A stretch of DNA of 34,708 nt from NCBI GenBank assembly GCA_019322475.1, contig JAHWIN010000019.1:1-34708 (forward strand), read 5' to 3'. Position numbers and translations under genes: made by a program. The DNA is from Candidatus Woesearchaeota archaeon (lineage in GTDB: Archaea; Nanobdellota; Nanobdellia; Woesearchaeales; JACPBV01). The notes beneath the pieces were generated by a model that searched no databases, had not been told where the DNA came from, and saw only the letters and a list, made by a program, of their open reading frames with translations. Shown in pieces: positions 6,701 to 13,981 of the stretch (position 1 is its first letter; each line of letters starts with the position of its first letter).

Positions 6701-7798
6701 ATGGCAATTACAGGGCAGCAAAAGCATAAGTTGAAGAAATTCATCAAGGATTTAAGTAGATACAGAGGTAGGCATACAGAGCTGGTCTCTGTTTATATCC
6801 CTCAGGGCTATGACATAAATAAGATAATACAGCACCTTTCCCAGGAAAGCGGAACAGCCACTAACATAAAGGATGCCATCACCAGGAAGAATGTCATCAC
6901 TGCCTTGGAAAAGATGATACAGCACCTAAGGCTTTTCAAAAAGACCCCTGAAAACGGGCTTGTTGCCTTCTCAGGCAATATAGCTGCCCAGCAGGGAAAG
7001 CAGGACTTTAACGTCTGGAGCATCGAGCCTCCCGTTCCCCTAAAGACAAGGATCTATATGTGTGACAAGAAGTTTATCCTTGACATCCTGGAGGATATGC
7101 TTGAGACAAAAGAGGTCTATGGCCTTATAGTTCTTGACAGGAGGGATGCAGACATAGCATACCTAAAGGGAAAGGCCATAATCCCGTTGCAAAAGACCCA
7201 CTCAGAGGTCCCTGGAAAGATAAAAGCTGGCGGCCAATCGGCTAAACGTTACGCAAAAAACACAGAATTGGCTGCCAAAGCCCACTACAAGAAGGTAGCA
7301 GAGTATGTCAAGAATCAGTTCCTTGAGAATAAGAACCTAAAAGGCATCCTGGTAGGCGGGCCTGGACCGACGAAATATGAGTTCGTGGAAGGCGGCTTCG
7401 TCACAAATGAGCTGAGAAAAAGGATAATAGCGATAAAAGACCTAAGCTATACTGGCGAGTTTGGGCTGCAGGAGCTTGTAGACAAGGCAGAGGATGTTCT
7501 TGCAAAAGAGGACATAATGGCAGAGAAAAAGGTTATGGGCCGGTTCTTTGACCTCCTGGCAAAAAAGCCGGGTATGGCAAGCTATGGTGAAAAAGAGGTC
7601 ATGCAGAACCTGAAGAACGGCTCTGTAGAGGTACTGCTGTTATCAGAAAAGTTAGAAGAAGAAAAGATAGAGGAATTTGAAAGGGAAGCAGGGCTGGTAG
7701 GTTCTCAAGTGACGATAGTCTCAACAGAGACTCGGGAAGGTGTTCAGCTGAGGGATCTGGGAAAGGTCGCTGCTATATTGAGGTATGAGGTTCAATAA
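6701..7798 (+). CDS. prf1: Peptide chain release factor aRF1, short form
   Basis: Class I release factor that reads stop codons and triggers peptidyl-tRNA hydrolysis. Residues 52-58 are TATNIKD, at the place of the TASNIKS stop-codon motif; YMCDKKF (119-125) matches the second recognition motif YxCxxxF; AGGQSAKRYA has the catalytic GGQ at 177-179. The C-terminal domain ends EVLLLSEKL...VTIVSTETREGVQL...AAILRY as in the family. At 365 residues it is shorter than the roughly 410-residue archaeal norm: the Cys-containing mini-domain of domain 3 is absent between LLLSEKL and VTIVSTE. The change of the NIKS serine to Asp is unusual. It is the only candidate in the window and is probably the working factor; a paralogue such as a ribosome-rescue factor is less likely. 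Confidence 0.88.
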   Translation: MAITGQQKHKLKKFIKDLSRYRGRHTELVSVYIPQGYDINKIIQHLSQESGTATNIKDAITRKNVITALEKMIQHLRLFKKTPENGLVAFSGNIAAQQGKQDFNVWSIEPPVPLKTRIYMCDKKFILDILEDMLETKEVYGLIVLDRRDADIAYLKGKAIIPLQKTHSEVPGKIKAGGQSAKRYAKNTELAAKAHYKKVAEYVKNQFLENKNLKGILVGGPGPTKYEFVEGGFVTNELRKRIIAIKDLSYTGEFGLQELVDKAEDVLAKEDIMAEKKVMGRFFDLLAKKPGMASYGEKEVMQNLKNGSVEVLLLSEKLEEEKIEEFEREAGLVGSQVTIVSTETREGVQLRDLGKVAAILRYEVQ

Positions 7799-7912
7799 GT
7801 CTACTATAATCTCCAGATTTTTCTGCTAACTTTTAGATTTTATCAAAAGTGGTCTTTGCTTTAAAAGTAACTTCCCTAAAAATTTATTAACCTCCTGATA
7901 ACCCCTCCATCT

Positions 7913-8587
7913 ATGCTAAAAAAGGCTATAGAAGGGTTATACCATGATTTTCCTTATTCATTCTCTCTGAGGTATTCAGGAAAGTTCAAGCCATACAGGG
8001 CAAATATAAGGCTCAGCTCTGATCACATACTCCTCAGCCTCTCCAAAAGGTGGAAAAACGTCTCAGAAGAGATACAGGTCGGCCTTATGCAGGAACTGCT
8101 GTTGAAGCTTCTGAAAAAAAGGCTCCATCCTGTAAGAAAAAACACCCCGAACATGGAGCTTTACAGCATATTCATGAAGAAGCTGCACATCACCGCCCCA
8201 AAGACAGATATAGACCCTGTCCTGGAAGAAAGCTTTGACCGTGTGAATAATGATTATTTCTATAATCTGCTTGAAAAGACCAACCTAAAGTGGGGGTCTT
8301 GCTCAATATCAAAGCTTGGATCCTATGAATACGGGACAGACACCATAACATTAAGCCTTATCCTGAAGGACGCAGACATAGAGATGCTTGATTACATAAT
8401 GTACCACGAGATGCTTCACAAGAGGTACAAGTTCAGGAAGGTAGGAAGCAGAAGCTACCACCATACGCCTGAATTCAGAGACAAGGAAAAAGAGTTCAAA
8501 GACAGCGTATTGGTAGAAAAAAGGCTAAGAACTTTTTTGGCAAGGAAAAGGTTTTCCCTGAAAAAGATCCTAAAGGGCATGTTCTGA
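7913..8587 (+). CDS. SprT/DUF45-like zinc metallopeptidase
   Basis: 224 residues. LKWGSCS (about 125-131) followed by TITLSLIL and the zinc motif HEMLH (H165, E166, H169), then HH at 183-184 with PEF as third-ligand region, follow the order WGSC - HExxH - H found in DUF45 (YgjP-like)/SprT-related peptidases. The N-terminal 100 residues are a basic, less conserved domain. A soluble cytoplasmic protease or nucleoprotein-linked peptidase is likely; the substrate is unknown. The ATG at 7913 follows an AATTTATTAACC TATA-like element by about 28 nt, which suggests a leaderless mRNA. Confidence 0.8.
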   Translation: MLKKAIEGLYHDFPYSFSLRYSGKFKPYRANIRLSSDHILLSLSKRWKNVSEEIQVGLMQELLLKLLKKRLHPVRKNTPNMELYSIFMKKLHITAPKTDIDPVLEESFDRVNNDYFYNLLEKTNLKWGSCSISKLGSYEYGTDTITLSLILKDADIEMLDYIMYHEMLHKRYKFRKVGSRSYHHTPEFRDKEKEFKDSVLVEKRLRTFLARKRFSLKKILKGMF

Positions 8588-8690
8588 CCCTGCATTATTC
8601 ATACCCTCCTAAAACAGCTTTCTCAGGAGAGGGAATCTTGCCCGAAGATTAAAGGCAAACTATATAAATAGGGCAGTACACTCCCCCGCT

Positions 8691-10094
8691 ATGAAAGAAA
8701 AGCTCCAGAAGGTAAGCGAATATGAGTGGCTGCTGCCAAAATCAGTACGCAAAGAGATGAATGTAGCAGGAAAGCTTATTGCAAACAAAGCGATCTATGA
8801 TGCGATGGAGGATGGAGCTATAGAACAGCTAAGCAACGTCTGCTGCCTCCCTGGTGTTATTGAGCCTGTCTGTGCTTTGCCTGATGCCCACTTCGGCTAC
8901 GGCCTTCCCATGGGCGCAGTAGCGGCCTTTGACGCAGAAGAAGGTATAATCTCCTCAGGCCTTTGCGGCTTTGACATAAACTGCGGGATAAATTCTATAA
9001 GGACCAATCTTTCCTACAAAGAAGTAAAGGAAAAGCTAAAAGAGCTGGTTCCTGCCTTATTCGATGCTGTCCCATGCGGTGTCGGCTCTAAGGGAAAGCT
9101 AAGGTTAGAAGAAGATGAGCTAGGCCAGGTGCTGGCAAACGGCTGTGAATGGGCTGTTGAAAAAGGCTACGGCGTAAAAGAGGACTTAAGCCGTATTGAA
9201 GAGAACGGCAGGATGGAAGGGGCAGACCCCTCCAAAATCTCAGATATGGCTAAAAAGCGGGGAAAACCCCAGTTAGGGACATTAGGGGCAGGCAATCATT
9301 TTCTCGAGATACAAAAAGTTTCAGATATCTATGATGATAAGGCAAAAGAATGGGGAATCACTGAAAAGGATCAGGTCCTTATAATGCTGCATTGCGGCTC
9401 CAGGGGCTTCGGCCACCAGGTAGCCTCTGACTACCTTAAGATACAGGAGCAGGCAGTAAAAAAATATAAGATACATATCCCTGACAGGCAGCTTGTCTGT
9501 GCCCCTGCCGGCTCAAAAGAGGGCCAGGATTATTTCGCAGCCATGAAATGCGCAGTAAACTACTCTTTCACCAACAGGCTTGTCATGACCCAGTGGATAA
9601 GGGAGACCTTTGAGAAGGTATTCAAAAAAGACTGGGAATCAATGGATATGCACACGGTCTACGGAATCTGCCACAACGTCGTCAAGCTGGAAGAGCACAC
9701 TGTAGAGGGCAAAAAAAGGAATCTCTTCGTCCACAGGAAAGGCGCAACAAGATCCTTCCCTGACCAGCCCGTCCTGTTGGCAGGCTCTATGGGAACAGCT
9801 TCCTATATCCTGAAAGGGACAGAGACTGCGATGGAAAAAACATTCGGATCATCAGCCCACGGAGCAGGAAGGGCCATGTCAAGGCACGGCGCATTAAGGC
9901 AGTTCAACGGCACAGAGATACAGAAAGAGCTTGCAGGGCAGGGCATAGTAAGCAAGTCCCCCTCTCCCAAAAGCCTGGCAGAAGAGGCCCCAAAAGCCTA
10001 CAAGGACATAGAGAACGTAGTCTCTTCAGTCCATAATCCAGGAATATCCCTAAAGGTAGTAAGGATGGAGCCGATAGGTGTATTGAAAGGATGA
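8691..10094 (+). CDS. rtcB: tRNA-splicing ligase RtcB
   Basis: 467 residues. Joins 2',3'-cyclic-phosphate and 5'-OH RNA ends using GTP and Mn2+, sealing tRNA exons after splicing. Metal and nucleotide ligands are all present: D95 and C98 in CGFDINCG, H203 in GAGNHFLE, H234 in LHCGSRGFGH, H328 in ICHNV, and the guanylylated H390 in SSAHGAGRAMSR; GSMGTASYIL is also conserved. No intein is seen, though inteins are common in archaeal RtcB. Archease, its usual activator, is not in the window. It would act on the intron-bearing tRNA-Pro and tRNA-Thr here. Confidence 0.96.
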   Translation: MKEKLQKVSEYEWLLPKSVRKEMNVAGKLIANKAIYDAMEDGAIEQLSNVCCLPGVIEPVCALPDAHFGYGLPMGAVAAFDAEEGIISSGLCGFDINCGINSIRTNLSYKEVKEKLKELVPALFDAVPCGVGSKGKLRLEEDELGQVLANGCEWAVEKGYGVKEDLSRIEENGRMEGADPSKISDMAKKRGKPQLGTLGAGNHFLEIQKVSDIYDDKAKEWGITEKDQVLIMLHCGSRGFGHQVASDYLKIQEQAVKKYKIHIPDRQLVCAPAGSKEGQDYFAAMKCAVNYSFTNRLVMTQWIRETFEKVFKKDWESMDMHTVYGICHNVVKLEEHTVEGKKRNLFVHRKGATRSFPDQPVLLAGSMGTASYILKGTETAMEKTFGSSAHGAGRAMSRHGALRQFNGTEIQKELAGQGIVSKSPSPKSLAEEAPKAYKDIENVVSSVHNPGISLKVVRMEPIGVLKG

Positions 10095-10170
10095 TTTATG
10101 GATTATTTTGATGTAAACTTATTTCTCCAATAATGCCCTCAAAAGCCTAAAAGCAGTTTCTTCTCTAGTC

Positions 10171-10908
10171 TCAGATAAACGGCCTTCTTCTCCTCTTCTT
10201 AAAGATAAAACAAACAGCTACAAGAACTATAGCCAAAGCCATAAACACAAGCAGCACATAAGCCACCTTTCTCTCCTTAGAGTCTTTTTCAGTATCGATG
10301 CTCAGATTAACAAGATCTTTTTCTTCAGTTTCTTCGCCTGATAAAGCCTCAGATCCTCCCTTAGCCGGGCTGTCTCCAGCAGCCTCTTCTTCAGTCTCCC
10401 CTTCATTATCTTCTTCTATAGAGCTACACTTATTATTTAAACACTCCGCCCCCTCGTTACACCCGCAGTCATAGCAGCAGTCCTCTTTGCTCTCATTAAG
10501 GCATTGCGTGTCAAAATTGCAGAGGTTGTTCTCAAGAACATACCTTGAAACGTTCCTTAGTTCAAGTACGCTTTTTCCTGTCCCATAGAAATAATAATAA
10601 GCCTCATCATTTGTATCCTGAGCGTCATTTATCAGAAGATCCCTCAATACTATCTCAGAGCCGTCTTCAAAGACATAGCTGTCCTTAAGCCTTATCCCCT
10701 TTGACATCTCATCATTCAGCCTGAAAACAGCCTTCTCTGTTGCATCAGAGACTGAAAGCAGGCTGATCACATATACGCCGTCTTCAGACTCATATGCTGT
10801 AGTCTCCCCTTCTTCAAGATAATCGCTGAGAAATATGCTCTCTGCGCAGGCTAAACCGGCAGATAAGAGGACGATAACAACAAAGACTATCCCCATAACC
10901 TCCTTCAT
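10171..10908 (-). CDS. Secreted Cys-rich protein with C-terminal membrane anchor
   Basis: 245 residues. A signal peptide (about 1-22, ending LACAES) is followed by a beta-rich domain, a Cys cluster at about 129-162 (CNFDTQC, CCYDCGCN, CLNNKC: nine Cys, probably disulphide-bonded), a low-complexity acidic linker (about 163-210) and a transmembrane helix (about 216-236) ending in KKRRRR. The protein should sit outside the cell, anchored by its C-terminus. The Cys segment resembles that of several archaeal surface proteins, including modules of the large protein at the left end, but no named family is recognised. A TATATA element lies about 25-30 nt upstream of the ATG. Confidence 0.75.
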   Translation of the reverse strand: MKEVMGIVFVVIVLLSAGLACAESIFLSDYLEEGETTAYESEDGVYVISLLSVSDATEKAVFRLNDEMSKGIRLKDSYVFEDGSEIVLRDLLINDAQDTNDEAYYYFYGTGKSVLELRNVSRYVLENNLCNFDTQCLNESKEDCCYDCGCNEGAECLNNKCSSIEEDNEGETEEEAAGDSPAKGGSEALSGEETEEKDLVNLSIDTEKDSKERKVAYVLLVFMALAIVLVAVCFIFKKRRRRPFI

Positions 10909-11014
10909 AAGTCCATCCTGAAGATTAAGATATATAAAATATTCGTTTTTTGGGCTGTTAAGCTGATGGTTCTTCTAACCCTAATAAAGGATTGATGTAA
11001 ACTGCTTGATTAAA

Positions 11015-11117
11015 AGCCCTTGGAGGGATTTGAACCCTCAACCTTCGCTTGTCTTCCTTAAGATACAGTAGCTTAAGATACGAGAGCGACGCTCAAGCCA
11101 GATTGAGCTACAAGGGC
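11015..11117 (-). tRNA. tRNA-Thr(CGU) with intron at 37/38
   Basis: Acceptor GCCCTTG/CAAGGGC, D-stem GCTC/GAGC, anticodon stem TCGCT/AGCGA, T-stem GAGGG/CCCTC with loop TTCAAAT; discriminator U, no encoded CCA. Removing 11051-11078 gives loop CTCGTAA with anticodon CGU. The intron has two CTTAAG arms that pair with each other. The central helix of the splicing motif is weak (CTCG opposite GAAG, two pairs only), so it is a relaxed motif. The gene begins 19 nt after the stop of the small zinc-finger gene on the same strand with no TATA box between. Confidence 0.93.
11051..11078 (-). other. tRNA-Thr intron (28 nt)
   Basis: Self-pairing CTTAAG arms around a 9-nt loop (CTACTGTAT); the 7-nt flanks CTCGTAT and GAAGACA are each the size of a 4-bp helix plus 3-nt bulge. 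Cutting TA/T and AC/A places the intron at the canonical 37/38 position. Confidence 0.8.
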
Positions 11118-11136
11118 ATTAATTATCAGCATAATC

Positions 11137-11304
11137 TTATGGTTCTTCTTTAGTGGTTTCCTCAGCTTTCTCCTGCCCTACTCCTTCTTTTGCACCAGGC
11201 TTTTTCTGGCATTCGCTGCATACAGGCTTTTTCCCCATATATGTCCCCATGATCTTGCCCAAAAAAGTCTTCTCTATCTTCTTGCCGCAGATTGAGCATT
11301 TCAT
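11137..11304 (-). CDS. Small zinc-finger protein
   Basis: 55 residues, too short for most ORF scans. MKCSICGKKIEKTFLGKIMG opens with C3-x2-C6, and VCSEC gives C29-x2-C32, forming one treble-clef or ribbon-like zinc site; the last 20 residues are an acidic tail. The pattern C-x2-CGKKI-x2-TFLGKI-x-GTY is, from memory, recurrent among small archaeal proteins of unknown role. An AT-rich TATA-like stretch lies near 11327-11335. The gene probably shares a transcript with tRNA-Thr directly downstream. Confidence 0.7.
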   Translation of the reverse strand: MKCSICGKKIEKTFLGKIMGTYMGKKPVCSECQKKPGAKEGVGQEKAEETTKEEP

Positions 11305-11400
11305 AAGCTAGGTTAATTACAGCCCATTTATTAATTTAATCAAAAAAACAAGAAAAATAAGGCTCTATAGCCCTTCTAAAAAAGTAAACATACAAAGTAT

Positions 11401-11832
11401 CTATTTCTTCCCCTCTTTTCCGGCAGCCTGAGGCTTTATAGAAGGAAGAGGTATCGGAGGAGGAAGGTTTACCTTCTGGCTAAGTATAAGTGCCTCAACA
11501 TTGCACTTCGTCAATACTGTGTTCAATATGTTTGCCATGACATCTTCAGGAACCTTCTTTGACTTCTTCCAATCGTCAAGTATCTTTTTTGTCTTTTCAG
11601 AGGACTCCATGAAAAGCAAGTCTCCCCCCAAGACTATATCGCCCATCTCTGGCTCGTATTTTGAAGAGAACTCAAAGGCAAACTTCAGGGCGTTCTGGCT
11701 TTTGTCCCCCAAGCTAAGATCCTGTTCCTTTATGTCTGTGATCACCACATTGTTCTTTATGTTTATCTTTCCCTTCACGCCGTCTTTCCTGCTTACCTTT
11801 ATATCCTTAAAGTTAAACCCCAGTATTGTCAT
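11401..11832 (-). CDS. Conserved protein of unknown function, possibly SecB-like fold
   Basis: 143 residues. Beta-rich first half (GKINIKNNVVITDIKEQDLS, FAFEFSSKYEPEMGDIVLGG), then a helix with VPEDVMANILNTVLTKC, a strand EALILSQ, and a proline-rich end NLPPPIPLPSI. This order of strands, long helix with ILN, and NLPPPIPLP recalls SecB-type chaperones, which have a similar beta-sheet and long helix; that reading is an inference from layout, not from a recognised signature. A very strong Shine-Dalgarno AAGGAGG precedes the ATG by 8 nt and lies partly within a hairpin. Confidence 0.65.
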   Translation of the reverse strand: MTILGFNFKDIKVSRKDGVKGKINIKNNVVITDIKEQDLSLGDKSQNALKFAFEFSSKYEPEMGDIVLGGDLLFMESSEKTKKILDDWKKSKKVPEDVMANILNTVLTKCNVEALILSQKVNLPPPIPLPSIKPQAAGKEGKK

Positions 11833-11840
11833 TGTAACAA

Positions 11841-11866
11841 CCTCCTTAGATTTGTTGTATCTAAGG
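11841..11866 (-). promoter_or_regulatory. Shine-Dalgarno partly buried in an 8-bp hairpin
   Basis: On the minus strand CCTTAGAT-ACAACAA-ATCTAAGG forms a perfect stem whose last AAGG is the first half of the AAGGAGG ribosome-binding site of the 143-residue gene. Five loop bases could also pair with TTGTT next to the start codon. A TATA box at 11878-11886 would start transcription near 11857, inside the hairpin, so the structure forms only if a more distal start (TATA near 11899-11911) is used. Confidence 0.35.
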
Positions 11867-12028
11867 GTTGAAACTCACTATTTAAAGGTTTCGCCAAAGA
11901 TTTAAATATAGCAAAGGACACGATTTTTATAGAAAAATTGTGCTTTAGTTATCGCTAAAATGCAGGGCTCACCATAAAAAAGAGTACATATCAGAAGCGA
12001 TGTAGAGCAAGCTCATCAACTAAAAAAT

Positions 12029-12976
12029 ATGAAAAGAGAAGACATCCTGAAAAAAGCGTTCCAAAGAGGGCATCTTCTTACTGTAAAGAACCCTATATAC
12101 AGAAGATGGATAGAGAAGTTCATAATAGATGAGGTAAAAGGGGATATAGGCGCAGGGGATATAACATCAGAAGCAGTCTTGAAGGACAGGAAAGCAAAAG
12201 CCCTTTTGTATTCAAGGTCTGAAGGTATAGTTGCAGGAATTGAAGAGGTCTCCTTGTTGTTGAAAAGCCATGGAATAAAGGTAAAAAAACTGAAGGATGA
12301 TGGCAACCAAATCAAAAAGGGCTCAAGAATCCTCATCCTAGAAGGGAATGAAAAAAGCATGCTTAAGCTTGAAAGGTCAGTATCAGACATGGTGTCAAGG
12401 ATGTCAGGCATAGCTACACTAGCCGGCAAGCTTATTCACCTGATTGGAAAAGGCAGCAAAGTTGGGATAGCCCCTACAAGAAAGACCCAATGGAGATATC
12501 TTGACAAGAAAGCTGCATATGCAGGGGGAAGCCTGACGCACAGGCTGGCCTTATGGGAATCCATCCTTATCAAAGACAACCACATAAGGGCGCTGAAAAA
12601 AGAGGGCATAGAAGATGCTATAGGAACAGCCTTGGAAAGGGCCTGGAAAAGAAGAAAAGACAGTATTTTCATAGAAATAGAGGTTCCTGATGAAAAAAGC
12701 GCGATAAAGGCAGCTGAAAAGTTCAGGCAGCTGCACCCTGAAGACCAAAATTTTCCTTGCCTGATTATGCTGGACAACCTAAACCCAAAAATTATAAGAT
12801 CGATAATCCAAAAGATGAAAAAAAGAAAGTTGCTCGATAATGTTTTGGTAGAGGCCTCTGGAGGCATAAGCCCGGATAACATAAGAAGGTATGCAAAAAC
12901 AGGCGTTGACGTAATATCCTTAGGCTATCTTACAACATCCTCCAAGGCGCTTGATATCAAGCTAAAGATAATTTAA
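12029..12976 (+). CDS. nadC: Nicotinate-nucleotide pyrophosphorylase (quinolinate phosphoribosyltransferase)
   Basis: 315 residues. Converts quinolinate and PRPP to nicotinate mononucleotide in de novo NAD synthesis. Family motifs in order: GAGDITSEA near the N-terminus, ERSVSDMVSRMSGIAT, TRKT, GGSLTHRLALWESILIKDNH (substrate/PRPP site), EIEV, LDNLNP, and VEASGGISPDNI with VDVISLGYLT at the phosphate-binding end. Slightly longer than the common 270-290 residues owing to inserts around KERAWKRRKDS and the NFPCLIMLD region. nadX follows 26 nt downstream, so the two form an operon. Confidence 0.95.
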   Translation: MKREDILKKAFQRGHLLTVKNPIYRRWIEKFIIDEVKGDIGAGDITSEAVLKDRKAKALLYSRSEGIVAGIEEVSLLLKSHGIKVKKLKDDGNQIKKGSRILILEGNEKSMLKLERSVSDMVSRMSGIATLAGKLIHLIGKGSKVGIAPTRKTQWRYLDKKAAYAGGSLTHRLALWESILIKDNHIRALKKEGIEDAIGTALERAWKRRKDSIFIEIEVPDEKSAIKAAEKFRQLHPEDQNFPCLIMLDNLNPKIIRSIIQKMKKRKLLDNVLVEASGGISPDNIRRYAKTGVDVISLGYLTTSSKALDIKLKII

Positions 12977-13002
12977 AATATGGTCAATATCCTTTTGCAA
13001 GA

Positions 13003-13794
13003 ATGAAGATCGGAGTTATAGGATGCGGGGCGATTGGAAGCGTATTATGCAGGTTCATAGAAGAAAAGCTAAAGGACTCAGAATTGGTTGCTGTCTGCGA
13101 CAAAGATTCTTCAAAGGTCGATGCTTTAGCAGGTTCATTGAAAACAAAGCCGGAAATAACAGATATTGATTCACTGATAAAAAAGTCAGACCTTGTCGTA
13201 GAAGCTGTCAGCCCCCCTATAGTGAAGTCCATTTTAGAAAGATGCATAGAAAAAAAGAAGCATCTTATGGTCATGAGCGTTGGAGGGATAATCCAGAACA
13301 TGGATCTCCTTGATAAGCTGACTGCACGATTGTTTATCCCGTCTGGAGCGATATGCGGCATAGACGGCGTCAAGGCAGCAAATATAGAAAAGATAGAATC
13401 AGCTGTAATAACATCGACAAAAAGCCCCAAAAGCCTCAAAGGTGCTCCATACATACTAAAAAACAGGATTGACCTTAACAGCATAAGAAAGAAAAGGATA
13501 TTATTTGAGGGAGATGCATTAGAGGCCATAAAGGGGTTCCCCAAAAACGTAAACGTGTCTGCAGTCTTAAGCCTGGCAGGAATAGGCCCCAAAAAAACAA
13601 GGGTAAGGGTTGTTGTAGACCCTGATATAAAGAGGAATATGCATGAGATAGAGGTCATAGGCTCTTTCGGAAAGCTCTATACCAGGACAGAAAATGTCCT
13701 AAGCCCATTGAACCCCAAAACATCCCACATGGCAGTCCTAAGTGCATGCACAACATTAAAAAGGCTGACCGGATTCGTAAAGATAGGGAACTAA
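13003..13794 (+). CDS. nadX: L-aspartate dehydrogenase
   Basis: 263 residues. Oxidises L-aspartate to iminoaspartate with NAD(P), the substrate for quinolinate synthase. N-terminal Rossmann motif GVIGCGAIGSVL (residues 4-15) with acidic D33 after the second strand; VVEAVSPP and MSVGGI in the dinucleotide domain; IPSGAICGIDGV and the NMHEIEV segment with the likely catalytic H214 in the second domain. It replaces NadB. Quinolinate synthase (NadA), the missing step between this enzyme and NadC, is not in the window. Confidence 0.93.
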   Translation: MKIGVIGCGAIGSVLCRFIEEKLKDSELVAVCDKDSSKVDALAGSLKTKPEITDIDSLIKKSDLVVEAVSPPIVKSILERCIEKKKHLMVMSVGGIIQNMDLLDKLTARLFIPSGAICGIDGVKAANIEKIESAVITSTKSPKSLKGAPYILKNRIDLNSIRKKRILFEGDALEAIKGFPKNVNVSAVLSLAGIGPKKTRVRVVVDPDIKRNMHEIEVIGSFGKLYTRTENVLSPLNPKTSHMAVLSACTTLKRLTGFVKIGN

Positions 13795-13952
13795 AACAGC
13801 ATGTTTTATCCCAACAAAGAATATAAGCAAAAAGATAATCAAGCCGATATCAACTGACCATTCCCTCAATCAACCCCAAATCAATCTACCGCTCCTTCTA
13901 AAGTTTTAGCAACAGCCTCTCAGTCAAACTCAAAACCCAAAGAAGCCAAACA

Positions 13953-13963
13953 TATTTAAATAA
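13953..13963 (+). promoter_or_regulatory. TATA box of topA (leaderless)
   Basis: TATTTAAATAA centred 25 nt before the ATG at 13982. The 188-nt gap after nadX contains nothing else I can identify, so topA has its own promoter. Confidence 0.6.
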
Positions 13964-13981
13964 TCCCTGGTTTTACTGCCA

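Noticed and set aside
12436..12882. Minus-strand frames opposite nadC, nadX and topA, up to 224 codons long at 12984-13658.
   Set aside because: Antisense shadows rich in Ser, Phe and Leu; the plus-strand genes carry clear family motifs.
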